The notes under the pieces are model-generated. The model ran no database searches, was not told the DNA's origin, and saw nothing but the letters and a program-made list of their open reading frames with translations. Positions 35,206 to 42,871 of a stretch of 64,000 bases of DNA are shown one piece after another. The stretch's first letter is position 1. Each line of letters opens with the position of its first letter. Position numbers and translations under genes: made by a program. The DNA comes from Sediminibacter sp. Hel_I_10 (GTDB taxonomy: Bacteria; Bacteroidota; Bacteroidia; Flavobacteriales; Flavobacteriaceae): positions 2,976,001-3,040,000 of the forward strand of contig NZ_JHZX01000001.1 in NCBI RefSeq assembly GCF_000688335.1, written 5' to 3'.

Positions 35206-36372
35206 ATGAACAGTATGTACTTCACCGAAGAACATCAATTATTTAGACAGAGTTTAAAAGATTTCTTACAGAAAGAGGTCGTTCCTCATATTGATAAATG
35301 GGAAAAAACAGGACAGATTGATCGCTTCATCTGGGAAAAATTTGGAGAAATGGGCTTTTTTGGCCTAGCTTATCCAGAAGAATACGGCGGATTGGGACTT
35401 GACCTTTTTTACACCGTTATTTTTTTAGAAGAACTTCAAAAAGTGAATTCTGGCGGATTTGCGGCAGCCATTTGGGCGCACGCTTATTTAGCCATGACGC
35501 ATGTTAATAAAGAAGGAGATCATGACATTAAAGAAAAATATCTAACGCCGAGTATTGCAGGAGAGAAAATAGGTTGTCTTTGTATCACAGAGCCTTTTGG
35601 CGGTAGTGATGTAGCAGGGATGAGAACAACTGCTGTTAAAAAAGGAGATACTTATGTTTTAAATGGTTCAAAAACCTTTATTACTAATGGTGTTTATAGC
35701 GATTACTTAGTAGTTGCGGCTAAAACATCTCCAGAACTAGGGAACAAAGGCATCAGCATTTTTATTATGGATCGTGATACCGCTGGGATCTCGGCTACCA
35801 AGCTTGATAAATTGGGTTGGCGTGCTTCAGATACTGGTGAAATTGCATTTGATAACGTCACTATTCCCGCTTCTAATTTGATGGGAGAAGAGAATATGGG
35901 CTTTCCTTACATCATGCAGCATTTTGCACTTGAACGTTTGATTATGGGAATTAATGCACATGCTAGAGCAGAATTTGCTTTAGAGTATGCCTTAGATTAT
36001 ATGAAAACCAGAGAGGCTTTTGGAAGAACAATTGATAAATTTCAGGCATTACGCCATAAGGTTGCTGATTTGTATACCGAAATGGAAATATGCAAGGAGT
36101 TCAATTATTCTGTAGCATACAGATTGAATAAAGGTGAGTATGTGGTTAAAGAAGCTACAATGTCTAAGTTGCAGTGTACTAAAATGGCCGATGAAGTTAT
36201 CTATCAGTGTTTACAATTTTTAGGAGGTTATGGTTATATGGAAGAATATCCGCTGGCTAGACTCTCTAGAGATAGCAGATTAGGACCTATTGGTGGCGGC
36301 ACTTCTGAAATTTTGAGAGAAATTATCGCCAAAATGGTGATTGACAACAAAGACTACAAACCAGCGACATAG
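35206..36372 (+). CDS. Acyl-CoA dehydrogenase
   Basis: FAD-dependent dehydrogenase of about 388 residues. Signatures: CITEPFGGSDVAGM in the N/middle domain (ACADS_1-like), KTFITNGVYSDYLVVAAK, and in the C-terminal helical domain QFLGGYGYMEEYPLARLSRD.RLGPIGGGTSEI (written in parts), with the catalytic Glu probable in this region. The start is the ATG at 35206; a TTG nine bases upstream is less likely. The acyl chain length cannot be told. It lies 19 bp behind the HhH gene. The 3' end is remarkable: a diverged second copy of the last 16 codons and stop lies 34 bp after its own stop. Confidence 0.92.
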   Translation: MNSMYFTEEHQLFRQSLKDFLQKEVVPHIDKWEKTGQIDRFIWEKFGEMGFFGLAYPEEYGGLGLDLFYTVIFLEELQKVNSGGFAAAIWAHAYLAMTHVNKEGDHDIKEKYLTPSIAGEKIGCLCITEPFGGSDVAGMRTTAVKKGDTYVLNGSKTFITNGVYSDYLVVAAKTSPELGNKGISIFIMDRDTAGISATKLDKLGWRASDTGEIAFDNVTIPASNLMGEENMGFPYIMQHFALERLIMGINAHARAEFALEYALDYMKTREAFGRTIDKFQALRHKVADLYTEMEICKEFNYSVAYRLNKGEYVVKEATMSKLQCTKMADEVIYQCLQFLGGYGYMEEYPLARLSRDSRLGPIGGGTSEILREIIAKMVIDNKDYKPAT

Positions 36373-36405
36373 GCAGTCTGTAGCCGTTTTGGCGAAAATT
36401 CCACA

Positions 36406-36458
36406 AAATTATCGCCAAAATGGTGATTGATAATAAAGATTACAAACCAGCGGAATAG
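36406..36458 (+). pseudogene. Orphan 3' tail of an acyl-CoA dehydrogenase allele
   Basis: 53 bp aligned without gaps to 36320-36372, the end of the intact gene. In frame it reads IIAKMVIDNKDYKPAE-stop against IIAKMVIDNKDYKPAT-stop: three synonymous changes (GAC/GAT, AAC/AAT, GAC/GAT) and one replaced codon (ACA/GAA). The following 40 bp also align weakly with the flank of the first copy (shared AGTC.GTA, CGTTTT, AAAAT). It has no start codon or upstream part. Confidence 0.9.
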
Positions 36459-36537
36459 ATAGTCAGTAAGCGTTTTAGATAAAATCGCATAGAATTTTCT
36501 AAAATAGTTCTTGACGATAGCGTTGATAATTCAAAAT

Positions 36538-36572
36538 AAAATACCCGTAACATTATGTTTCGGGTATTTTGC
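36538..36572 (+). terminator. Intrinsic terminator after the acyl-CoA dehydrogenase region
   Basis: AAAATACCCG (36538-36547) and CGGGTATTTT (36561-36570) pair perfectly over 10 bp with a 13-nt loop that can itself pair. It lies after the orphan tail, not directly after the intact gene. Confidence 0.8.
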
Positions 36573-36657
36573 ATATATTGAGTTCGATGTTTTTTAAATT
36601 TAAACCCTGTAATCTGGACCAGAATACATCATTAACCTACAATTAAACCACTAATCT

Positions 36658-38091
36658 ATGACCCCTACTTATCTGTTTATAAAACGAATTTTCGGTATTG
36701 CCTTATTTTTATTTAGTAGCATTGCCTTTTCTCAAATTGAAATCAAAAATAAGATTGTTGACTTTTCAACGCTTGTGCCTATTGAAAGTGCAAGTATTTA
36801 TGTTCAAGAAACCACCATTGGTACAGTCAGTAATGCCGATGGTAAATTTGTGCTTCAGGTACCAGAGACTTATGAGAAAGATACTTTGGTGGTATCATCC
36901 ATTGGGTATAAAAGTTATAAAGTGCCCGTTAATGAGTTCGACAATTCTTTTGAGGTGTATTTGGAAGAAGACGTTGCATCTTTAGATGAAATTGTACTTG
37001 TGGCAGAAACCCGCCCAAAAACAGGAAATGACATTGTATTAAAGGCCATTGAGCGGCTGCCAGAAAATCTCCCAGATTCGGCTTACATTCAAAAAGGGTT
37101 CTTGAGACATAAAGAGCGTAATAAGTTAGAGTTTAAATGGCTTATCGAAAGTGCAATTACGGTTTATGATTCTGGTTACGGTTCAAAAAGTGCCGACTAT
37201 TTAAAAATCAATGTAGATCAAAATCGTAAGAGTTACGATTTGCGTGATGTGGATAGTATTTTTTCTTACGTGTCTTACACCAATCAAACCTCTAGAAGAA
37301 GTAACTTAAAGCCTAAAGATGTCAACAGAAGGCAACTCAGCAAAGACCAATTGATCAAGTCTATAAAATGGAACGATGAGCGGGTCAATGGTCTTCAAAA
37401 TTTATTTCAAGGAAAATTGAATCTCGTGAGAAATGCGCAGGACTCTAAAGCATTATTTGGGGAAAACGTACTAGAGAAACATCACTTTGAGCTCGATACC
37501 ATTTTGGTGGATAACGACCGAAAGCTCTATAAAATTAAAATTTCCGAAGGTGAAGACTACGTAGGTCTAGACACCAAAGGAATTTTTAATGAAGGCTATC
37601 AAGCTAAAGGCTGGCTCTATATTTATTATGATAATTATGCCATAAAAAAAATAGAATATGAGCTTGAAGCCGCCTCTCCCGCGCAAAAAGTAAGAAGTAA
37701 ACGCTTATTTGATACTACGGTCAATCATAAGTTAGTGATCACGTATATAGAATATGATGATAAAATGTACCCCAACTATATCTATTATGAAACACCAAAA
37801 CTGGTCAATGTAGGTTTTAAGACAGATCAAAAAGTGAGCGACGAAGAAAAGGAACGTTACAATAAAGAAGAGCGTTATTATTATACAGTTCAGGAAATAT
37901 TATTTTCTGAAATTGTATTGGATAAGGAGGAGATTAGCGCAGCATTGGAGAAAACATGGGATGCTGATATTTTTTCACCAAAGCCTTATGACGAAGCCTT
38001 CTGGAAAAGCTACAATGTACTTCTTGAAAGTGAGGAAGATGAGCAGCTCATTAGGGATTTGAGTAAACGAGCTTCCCTTTTTAAGCAATAA
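36658..38091 (+). CDS. Secreted protein with carboxypeptidase-regulatory-like (CarboxypepD_reg-like) domain
   Basis: A 477-residue protein with a signal peptide (residues about 1-26, ending FSQ). The N-terminal beta-sandwich (about 28-110) is the CarboxypepD_reg-like type: KIVDFSTLVPIESASIYV, GTVSNADGKFVL, DTLVVSSIGYKSYKV. The remaining 360 residues contain a large beta-rich region with the recurring pattern KLYKIKISEG, GWLYIYYDNYAIKKIEYEL. The same layout is found in Bacteroidota outer-membrane-associated proteins, with no established function. It is monocistronic; its upstream gap holds the orphan tail and terminator. Confidence 0.8.
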   Translation: MTPTYLFIKRIFGIALFLFSSIAFSQIEIKNKIVDFSTLVPIESASIYVQETTIGTVSNADGKFVLQVPETYEKDTLVVSSIGYKSYKVPVNEFDNSFEVYLEEDVASLDEIVLVAETRPKTGNDIVLKAIERLPENLPDSAYIQKGFLRHKERNKLEFKWLIESAITVYDSGYGSKSADYLKINVDQNRKSYDLRDVDSIFSYVSYTNQTSRRSNLKPKDVNRRQLSKDQLIKSIKWNDERVNGLQNLFQGKLNLVRNAQDSKALFGENVLEKHHFELDTILVDNDRKLYKIKISEGEDYVGLDTKGIFNEGYQAKGWLYIYYDNYAIKKIEYELEAASPAQKVRSKRLFDTTVNHKLVITYIEYDDKMYPNYIYYETPKLVNVGFKTDQKVSDEEKERYNKEERYYYTVQEILFSEIVLDKEEISAALEKTWDADIFSPKPYDEAFWKSYNVLLESEEDEQLIRDLSKRASLFKQ

Positions 38092-38159
38092 AATCAGTCT
38101 CAAGGAACGCAGTGCAACTTGCATTAATTTATTTAAAAGCGAAATATTAATTTTTTGTT

Positions 38160-38188
38160 TTGAAAATTTAAATTCCTTTTTATATTTG
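38160..38188 (+). promoter_or_regulatory. Consensus promoter of rpsU
   Basis: TTG (38160-38162), exactly 18 nt, then TATATTTG (38181-38188), a perfect match to the Bacteroidota consensus. A start site near 38195 would give a leader of about 33 nt carrying the Shine-Dalgarno sequence. Confidence 0.85.
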
Positions 38189-38207
38189 CAGCCTTAAAAA
38201 TTCTAAA

Positions 38208-38218
38208 AGAGAGGAGGT
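38208..38218 (+). promoter_or_regulatory. Extended Shine-Dalgarno sequence of rpsU
   Basis: AGAGAGGAGGT can pair with the 16S 3' end (ACCUCCUUUCU) over 11 nt with one G-U pair; spacing from GGAGG to the ATG is 10 nt. None of the other ribosomal or polymerase genes in this window has a comparable sequence; their leaders are A-rich. Confidence 0.85.
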
Positions 38219-38227
38219 TAAGACACT

Positions 38228-38422
38228 ATGTTAATAATTCCAATTAAAGAAGGAGAAAATATAGACCGAGCACTAAAGCGTTACAAACGTAAGTTTGATA
38301 AAACGGGAGTGAAGCGTTCTTTAAATTCACGTAAGGAATTTACTAAACCTTCAATCGTTAAGAGAGCACAAGTTCAAAAAGCACAGTATGTTCAAGGTTT
38401 AAGAGACCAAGAAGCTATCTAA
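38228..38422 (+). CDS. rpsU: 30S ribosomal protein bS21
   Basis: A 64-residue, strongly basic protein matching bS21: MLIIPIKEGENIDRALKRYK, then RKFDKTGVKRSLNSRKEF. In Flavobacteriales, bS21 with bS18 and bS6 holds the 16S 3' tail so that most mRNAs are translated without Shine-Dalgarno pairing. rpsU mRNA itself keeps a strong Shine-Dalgarno, and ribosomes lacking bS21 translate it preferentially, giving autoregulation (published for Flavobacterium johnsoniae). The leader here has exactly that arrangement. A terminator lies 20 bp past the stop. Confidence 0.97.
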   Translation: MLIIPIKEGENIDRALKRYKRKFDKTGVKRSLNSRKEFTKPSIVKRAQVQKAQYVQGLRDQEAI

Positions 38423-38441
38423 GCTTTACAGATCGATAAAG

Positions 38442-38470
38442 AAATCCCGCTAGAAATAGCGGGATTTTTT
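38442..38470 (+). terminator. Intrinsic terminator of rpsU
   Basis: AAATCCCGCTA (38442-38452) / TAGCGGGATTT (38457-38467), 11-bp perfect stem with a GAAA tetraloop and a T run. It makes rpsU a monocistronic unit. Confidence 0.9.
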
Positions 38471-38597
38471 GTTTATAGCAGTCCAATTTTCTAAAAACTA
38501 TCTGTAGTGTTCTTCTTGACAGCATTCTCTATTTTCAAGATTAAAGTATCGTAGATAGGTAAAAGTTTGTAATTTGGAAGTTCAATACTTGAACAAC

Positions 38598-39488
38598 ATG
38601 TCTATCGCAGCATTTTCAGATTATCTTCTACTCGAAAAAAACTATTCTGAGCTCACTCTTAAAGCCTATCTCAACGATCTTAAGGGGTTTTCGGCATTTA
38701 TTGCTTCGGAATATGAAACAGACGATTGCAAAACGGCTAATTATTCTCAAATTAGGTCATGGATTGTGAGTATGGTAGAAGCTGGGATTTCTAATAGAAG
38801 CATCAACCGTAAAGTTTCCTCGTTGAATACGTATTATAAATTTTTGCTCAAGGTCGGGGACGTTAAAATAAATCCGTTAAGCAAGCATAAAGTTCTTAAG
38901 ACCAATAAAAAAATACAAGTGCCATTTTCAGAAAAGGAAATGAAAACAGTACTTGAACTTCTTAAAGTAGATAACGATTTTGAAGGTGTAAGAAATCGAT
39001 TAATGATTGAGTTATTTTACGCCACAGGAATCAGGCGCATTGAAATGGTAAATCTTAAAATCAATGATGTAGATCAAAGCAACGGAACATTAAAAGTATT
39101 AGGAAAGCGCAATAAAGAGCGTATCATTCCGCTCATACCTTCAGTTCAAAATACAGTTAAGGACTATATCAACGTCAGGAAGAACTTAGAACATTTGGAA
39201 GATCATACCTATTTGCTTTTAACAAAAAAGGGGGTTAAAATTTATGAAAATCTTGTTTACAGAATTATAAATGATTACTTTAGTAAGGTGTCTTCTAAGG
39301 TAAAGAAGAGTCCGCATATATTGAGGCACTCATTCGCGACTCACTTACTTAATCAAGGCGCAAATTTAAATGCTGTTAAAGAACTTCTTGGCCATTCGAG
39401 TTTGGCAGCAACGCAAGTCTATACCCATAATAGTATAGCCGAGCTTAAAAATGTTTATGCTAAAGCGCATCCAAGAAGTGAAAATTAA
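38598..39488 (+). CDS. xerC: Tyrosine recombinase XerC
   Basis: About 296 residues from the ATG at 38598; an in-frame TTG at 38574 is less likely. The N-terminal SAM-like core-binding domain (FSDYLLLEKNYSELTLKAYL) is followed by the catalytic domain with the R-K-H-R-H-Y set: ATGIRRIEM (Arg I), KRNKERIIPL (Lys), HILRHSFATHLL (His-x-x-Arg), LGHSSLAATQVYTH (second His and nucleophile Tyr). It resolves chromosome dimers at dif together with XerD. The position between rpsU and hpf is usual in flavobacteria, which favours a housekeeping role over an integrase. Confidence 0.93.
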   Translation: MSIAAFSDYLLLEKNYSELTLKAYLNDLKGFSAFIASEYETDDCKTANYSQIRSWIVSMVEAGISNRSINRKVSSLNTYYKFLLKVGDVKINPLSKHKVLKTNKKIQVPFSEKEMKTVLELLKVDNDFEGVRNRLMIELFYATGIRRIEMVNLKINDVDQSNGTLKVLGKRNKERIIPLIPSVQNTVKDYINVRKNLEHLEDHTYLLLTKKGVKIYENLVYRIINDYFSKVSSKVKKSPHILRHSFATHLLNQGANLNAVKELLGHSSLAATQVYTHNSIAELKNVYAKAHPRSEN

Positions 39489-39515
39489 TATTGTCTAACC
39501 AATAAAATAATGATT

Positions 39516-39818
39516 ATGAAGGTAAACACACAATCTGTGAATTTTAATGCAGATAAAAAGCTAATCGATTTCGTGCAGAAGCGCATGGACAAGTTGGATT
39601 TGTTTTACGATAAGATCATACAGTCTGATGTTTATTTAAAAGTAGAAAACACTAGCGACAAAGAGAACAAAATTTTTGAGGCCAGAGTAAAAGTTCCTGG
39701 TGATAGTTTTGTAGTAAAAAAACAGTGCAAAACCTTTGAAGAGGGCGCAGATATGGCGGTTTCCTCTTTAGAGCGACAATTGAAAAAAAGAAAAGAAAAG
39801 CTCAGAGCACACATTTAG
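39516..39818 (+). CDS. hpf: Ribosome hibernation-promoting factor, HPF/RaiA family
   Basis: A 100-residue short HPF: MKVNTQSVNFNADKKLIDFV, then KLDLFYDKIIQSDVYLKVEN and the alpha-helical LERQLKKRKEKLR tail. It binds the 30S decoding centre in stationary phase and blocks translation. Because it lacks the C-terminal dimerisation domain of long HPF, it is the short form. The ATG at 39516 is preferred over 39510 because the family begins MKV. It lies 27 bp after xerC and may share its transcript. Confidence 0.92.
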   Translation: MKVNTQSVNFNADKKLIDFVQKRMDKLDLFYDKIIQSDVYLKVENTSDKENKIFEARVKVPGDSFVVKKQCKTFEEGADMAVSSLERQLKKRKEKLRAHI

Positions 39819-39852
39819 ATAAAATTTAAAGAAAAATAATTTAAATTTTCTT

Positions 39853-39881
39853 TTGAATAATTAAATAAATCTATACATTTG
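39853..39881 (+). promoter_or_regulatory. Consensus promoter ahead of the tRNA-tuf operon
   Basis: TTG (39853-39855), 18 nt, TACATTTG (39874-39881), full consensus. The predicted start site (about 39884-39888) falls on the first stem arm of the hairpin that follows immediately. Confidence 0.8.
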
Positions 39882-39882
39882 C

Positions 39883-39910
39883 AGTCCGTTAGAAATAGCG
39901 GACTTTTTTT
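39883..39910 (+). terminator. Terminator-like hairpin directly downstream of the tRNA promoter
   Basis: AGTCCGTTA (39883-39891), GAAA loop, TAGCGGACT (39896-39904, one G-U pair), then seven T to 39910. It could terminate hpf transcripts; for the tRNA-tuf promoter it would form the very 5' end of the RNA. Confidence 0.75.
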
Positions 39911-39931
39911 GCTCACAAATTAAGTTTAAAA

Positions 39932-40005
39932 GCCGATGTAGCTCAGCTGGCTAGAGCAGCTGATTTGTAATCAGCAGGTCGTGGGTTCGAGTCCCTCCAT
40001 CGGCT
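39932..40005 (+). tRNA. tRNA-Thr (anticodon TGT)
   Basis: 74 nt cloverleaf: acceptor GCCGATG/CATCGGC, D arm with AGCTCAGCTGG, anticodon stem CTGAT/ATCAG with loop TTTGTAA, T arm GTGGGTTCGAGTCCC. CCA is not encoded. Confidence 0.97.
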
Positions 40006-40071
40006 CTTTAAAACATCAAAATCAAATGAAGGATTTTGAGGTTTGAATTTGAAATATTGAAAATAAGTTTT

Positions 40072-40153
<82 letters not shown>

Positions 40154-40189
40154 CAATAACCAACAAAGAATCCTTGATTCTTTATTAAT

Positions 40190-40262
40190 GCGAAAGTAGC
40201 TCAGTTGGTAGAGCGTCAGCCTTCCAAGCTGAATGTCGCCGGTTCGAACCCGGTCTTTCGCT
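40190..40262 (+). tRNA. tRNA-Gly (anticodon TCC)
   Basis: 73 nt: acceptor GCGAAAG/CTTTCGC, D arm AGCTCAGTTGGTAGAGC, anticodon loop CTTCCAA, T arm CCGGTTCGAACCCGG. Confidence 0.97.
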
Positions 40263-40403
40263 CAACAAAAAGTGAAGCATTTACATTAAATCTCACTTTA
40301 GCTCTGGATTTAAGCATCTAGTGATGCTGTCCGCTCAGAATAATGAGTTTAATGCCTTCAATCTAGACGCTTGAGAATTAAACTCTAAACCTGTAACCAA
40401 TAA

Positions 40404-40475
40404 GCCGGTGTAGCTCAGGGGTAGAGCGTTTCCTTGGTAAGGAAGAGGTCACGAGTTCAAATCTCGTCATTGGCT
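40404..40475 (+). tRNA. tRNA-Thr (anticodon GGT)
   Basis: 72 nt: acceptor GCCGGTG/CATTGGC with two G-U pairs, D arm AGCTCAGGGGTAGAGC, anticodon loop TTGGTAA, T arm ACGAGTTCAAATCTCGT. It lies 62 bp before tuf. Confidence 0.96.
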
Positions 40476-40537
40476 CTTTTTTTTCGCTTAGAATTGAAAT
40501 TGAACACTAATATAAATTAAGATTAAATAAATAAAAC

Positions 40538-41725
40538 ATGGCAAAGGCAACTTTCGATCGTTCAAAACCGCACCTTAACATAGGTACTATTGGACACGTA
40601 GATCACGGTAAAACAACTTTAACTGCTGCTATTACTAAAGTATTAGCTGATGCAGGTTTATCTGAAGCAAGATCATTTGATCAAATTGATAACGCTCCGG
40701 AAGAAAAAGAAAGAGGTATCACAATTAATACATCGCACGTTGAATATGCAACTGCTAACCGTCACTACGCTCACGTTGACTGTCCTGGTCACGCGGATTA
40801 CGTAAAAAACATGGTTACTGGTGCTGCTCAAATGGATGGTGCTATTCTTGTTGTTGCTGCTACTGATGGTCCAATGCCACAAACTCGTGAGCACATCCTT
40901 TTAGGACGTCAGGTTGGTATTCCTCGTATCGTTGTATTCATGAATAAAGTGGATATGGTTGATGACGAAGAGCTTTTAGAGCTTGTTGAAATGGAAATTA
41001 GAGACTTATTGTCTTTCTATGAATATGATGGTGATAATGGCCCTGTAATTGCTGGTTCTGCACTTGGTGCTTTGAACGGTGAGCAAAAATGGGTGGATAC
41101 TGTTATGGAGTTGATGGAAGCTGTTGATAACTGGATTGAAGAGCCAGTGAGAGATATGGATAAGCCATTCTTGATGCCTATTGAAGATGTTTTCTCTATT
41201 ACTGGTCGTGGTACTGTTGCGACAGGACGTATCGAAACTGGTGTTGCTAAAACAGGAGATCCTGTTGAAATCATTGGTATGGGTGCAGAGAAATTAAACT
41301 CTACTATTACTGGTATTGAAATGTTCCGTCAAATCCTAGATAGAGGAGAAGCTGGAGATAACGCAGGTATTCTTTTAAGAGGTATTGAGAAATCTCAAAT
41401 CTCTAGAGGTATGGTTATTACTAAACCAGGTTCAGTAACACCACACTCTAAATTTAAAGCTGAGGTTTACGTACTTAAGAAAGAAGAAGGTGGACGTCAC
41501 ACGCCATTCCATAATAACTACCGTCCACAGTTTTACGTACGTACAACTGACGTAACTGGAAACATTATGCTTCCTGATGGTGTTGAAATGGTAATGCCAG
41601 GTGATAACCTTACTATTACTGTAGAATTGATTCAGCCAATTGCAATGAACATTGGTCTACGTTTCGCTATCCGTGAAGGTGGTAGAACTGTAGGTGCTGG
41701 TCAGGTTACTGAGATTTTAGACTAA
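40538..41725 (+). CDS. tuf: Elongation factor Tu
   Basis: GTPase that brings aminoacyl-tRNA to the ribosome. The 395-residue length is standard. G motifs are G1 GHVDHGKT (19-26), the switch-I region [13 protein letters not shown]3 DCPGHADY and G4 NKVD; domains 2 and 3 follow with [11 protein letters not shown] and [16 protein letters not shown]. The leader is A-rich without a Shine-Dalgarno. It sits between tRNA-Thr and tRNA-Trp genes, so tRNA processing probably separates its mRNA. Third-position T bias and a narrow codon set show high expression. Confidence 0.99.
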   Translation: MAKATFDRSKPHLNIGTIGHVDHGKTTLTAAITKVLADAGLSEARSFDQIDNAPEEKERGITINTSHVEYATANRHYAHVDCPGHADYVKNMVTGAAQMDGAILVVAATDGPMPQTREHILLGRQVGIPRIVVFMNKVDMVDDEELLELVEMEIRDLLSFYEYDGDNGPVIAGSALGALNGEQKWVDTVMELMEAVDNWIEEPVRDMDKPFLMPIEDVFSITGRGTVATGRIETGVAKTGDPVEIIGMGAEKLNSTITGIEMFRQILDRGEAGDNAGILLRGIEKSQISRGMVITKPGSVTPHSKFKAEVYVLKKEEGGRHTPFHNNYRPQFYVRTTDVTGNIMLPDGVEMVMPGDNLTITVELIQPIAMNIGLRFAIREGGRTVGAGQVTEILD

Positions 41726-41747
41726 GTATTTAGAATATAATATAGTT

Positions 41748-41777
41748 AAGGTGTCATGCTTCTAAGCGTGACGCCTT
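41748..41777 (+). terminator. Hairpin after tuf
   Basis: AAGGTGTCATGC / GCGTGACGCCTT, 12 paired positions including two or three G-U, with a 6-nt loop, followed by a weak T-rich tract. It may end part of the tuf transcripts before tRNA-Trp. Confidence 0.6.
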
Positions 41778-41878
41778 GATTTATATTTATGGGTTTGCTT
41801 GCTTCATTTGTTATGAATAACTTATACTGAAGTATGTAAATTAAATGGTTGAGATTTTTTTTAGAAAACCTCAATTAT

Positions 41879-41951
41879 ACGGGTTTAGCTCAGTTGGTAG
41901 AGCACTGGTCTCCAAAACCAGGTGTCGTGAGTTCGAGTCTCTCAACCCGTG
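41879..41951 (+). tRNA. tRNA-Trp (anticodon CCA)
   Basis: 73 nt: acceptor ACGGGTT/AACCCGT, D arm AGCTCAGTTGGTAGAGC, anticodon stem CTGGT/ACCAG around CTCCAAA, T arm GTGAGTTCGAGTCTCTC. Its place between tuf and secE is conserved in Bacteroidota. Confidence 0.97.
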
Positions 41952-42025
41952 CGACAAAAAAAAGATATTATTGTTTAAGCTAAAGCATTAGGTTCAGTTT
42001 AAACATCTATTTAAATAGTTATAAA

Positions 42026-42217
42026 ATGGCTGGATTAGCAAATTACGTTAAGGAATCTTTTAATGAATTGAAGAATAACGTGTCATGGCCAACGTGGCCA
42101 GAAGCACAACGCCTCACAATTCTGGTAGCTGTGTTTTCAATAATATTCTCCTTGGCTATTTGGGGAATTGATACAGTGTTCAGTAGAGTGATAAAAGCGT
42201 ATTTCAACTTGATGTAA
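42026..42217 (+). CDS. secE: Preprotein translocase subunit SecE
   Basis: A 63-residue inner-membrane protein with an amphipathic N-terminal helix carrying the family motif ELKNNVSWPTWPEAQ and one TM helix (about 32-54). It clamps SecY in the SecYEG channel. It is followed by nusG 24 bp downstream, as in most bacteria. Confidence 0.97.
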   Translation: MAGLANYVKESFNELKNNVSWPTWPEAQRLTILVAVFSIIFSLAIWGIDTVFSRVIKAYFNLM

Positions 42218-42241
42218 TTAATCAAAAAAGATTTTTAGACA

Positions 42242-42799
42242 ATGTCTGAGACAAATGTAAATAAGAAGTGGTACGTCGTTAGAGCAGTTAGCGGTCAAGA
42301 GAATAAGATCAAAGCTTATATAGAGAATGAAATCACTAGGTTAAGTTTAGAAGATTTTATTGATCAGGTTCTAGTGCCTACTGAAAAGGTCATCCAAATT
42401 AGAAATGGAAAGAAAATAAATAAAGAACGTGTTTATTTTCCTGGTTACATTATGATTCAGGCTAATTTAAGTGGTGAAATTCCTCACATAATTAAGTCGA
42501 TCACAAATGTTATCGGATTTTTAGGAGAAACCAAAGGTGGAGATCCTGTGCCATTGAGACAGTCTGAGGTCAATAGAATGTTAGGTAAGGTAGATGAGTT
42601 AACTGTAGATGCAGATGCTAATGTTGCAATTCCTTACACCATTGGTGAGACTATAAAAGTTATTGATGGACCGTTTAACGGATTTGACGGTACGGTAGAA
42701 AAAATCAATGAAGACAAGCGTAAACTTGAAGTAATGGTTAAGATTTTTGGAAGAAAAACACCATTGGAATTAAGTTATATGCAAGTAGATAAAGTATAA
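42242..42799 (+). CDS. nusG: Transcription termination/antitermination protein NusG
   Basis: A 185-residue protein with an NGN domain (KKWYVVRAVSGQENKIKAYI; RVYFPGYIMIQ) and a C-terminal KOW domain (GETIKVIDGPFNGFDGTVEK). NusG binds RNA polymerase and links it to Rho or the ribosome. It is encoded between secE and rplK; a strong hairpin lies in the gap to rplK. Confidence 0.98.
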   Translation: MSETNVNKKWYVVRAVSGQENKIKAYIENEITRLSLEDFIDQVLVPTEKVIQIRNGKKINKERVYFPGYIMIQANLSGEIPHIIKSITNVIGFLGETKGGDPVPLRQSEVNRMLGKVDELTVDADANVAIPYTIGETIKVIDGPFNGFDGTVEKINEDKRKLEVMVKIFGRKTPLELSYMQVDKV

Positions 42800-42820
42800 T
42801 AATTGTTACATACATAGAGC

Positions 42821-42853
42821 GTATGTCTTTTTGCTTCCATTAAAAAGACATGC
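42821..42853 (+). promoter_or_regulatory. Hairpin in the rplK leader, candidate r-protein autoregulatory site
   Basis: GTATGTCTTTTT (42821-42832) and AAAAAGACATGC (42842-42853) form a 12-bp stem with one G-U and a 9-nt loop, 18 nt before the rplK ATG. No T-run follows, so it is not a normal terminator. Confidence 0.55.
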
Positions 42854-42871
42854 ACAACTAAAATTTTCAAA

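Noticed and set aside
36698-36985. 95-codon frame inside the carboxypeptidase-regulatory-domain gene
   Set aside because: Shadow in another frame of a well-supported gene, without family features.
38598-39488. The XerC gene as a mobile-element integrase with nearby tRNAs as attachment site
   Set aside because: The rpsU-xerC-hpf-tRNA order is the normal housekeeping arrangement and there is no phage or island gene or direct repeat of a tRNA end.
40263-40403. A degenerate fifth tRNA in the long spacer of the tRNA operon
   Set aside because: No T-arm GTTCRA motif or acceptor pairing could be found; reported only as a structured spacer.
41748-41777. Hairpin after tuf as a riboswitch or small RNA
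   Set aside because: A simple single stem just past a stop codon; a weak terminator is the simplest reading.
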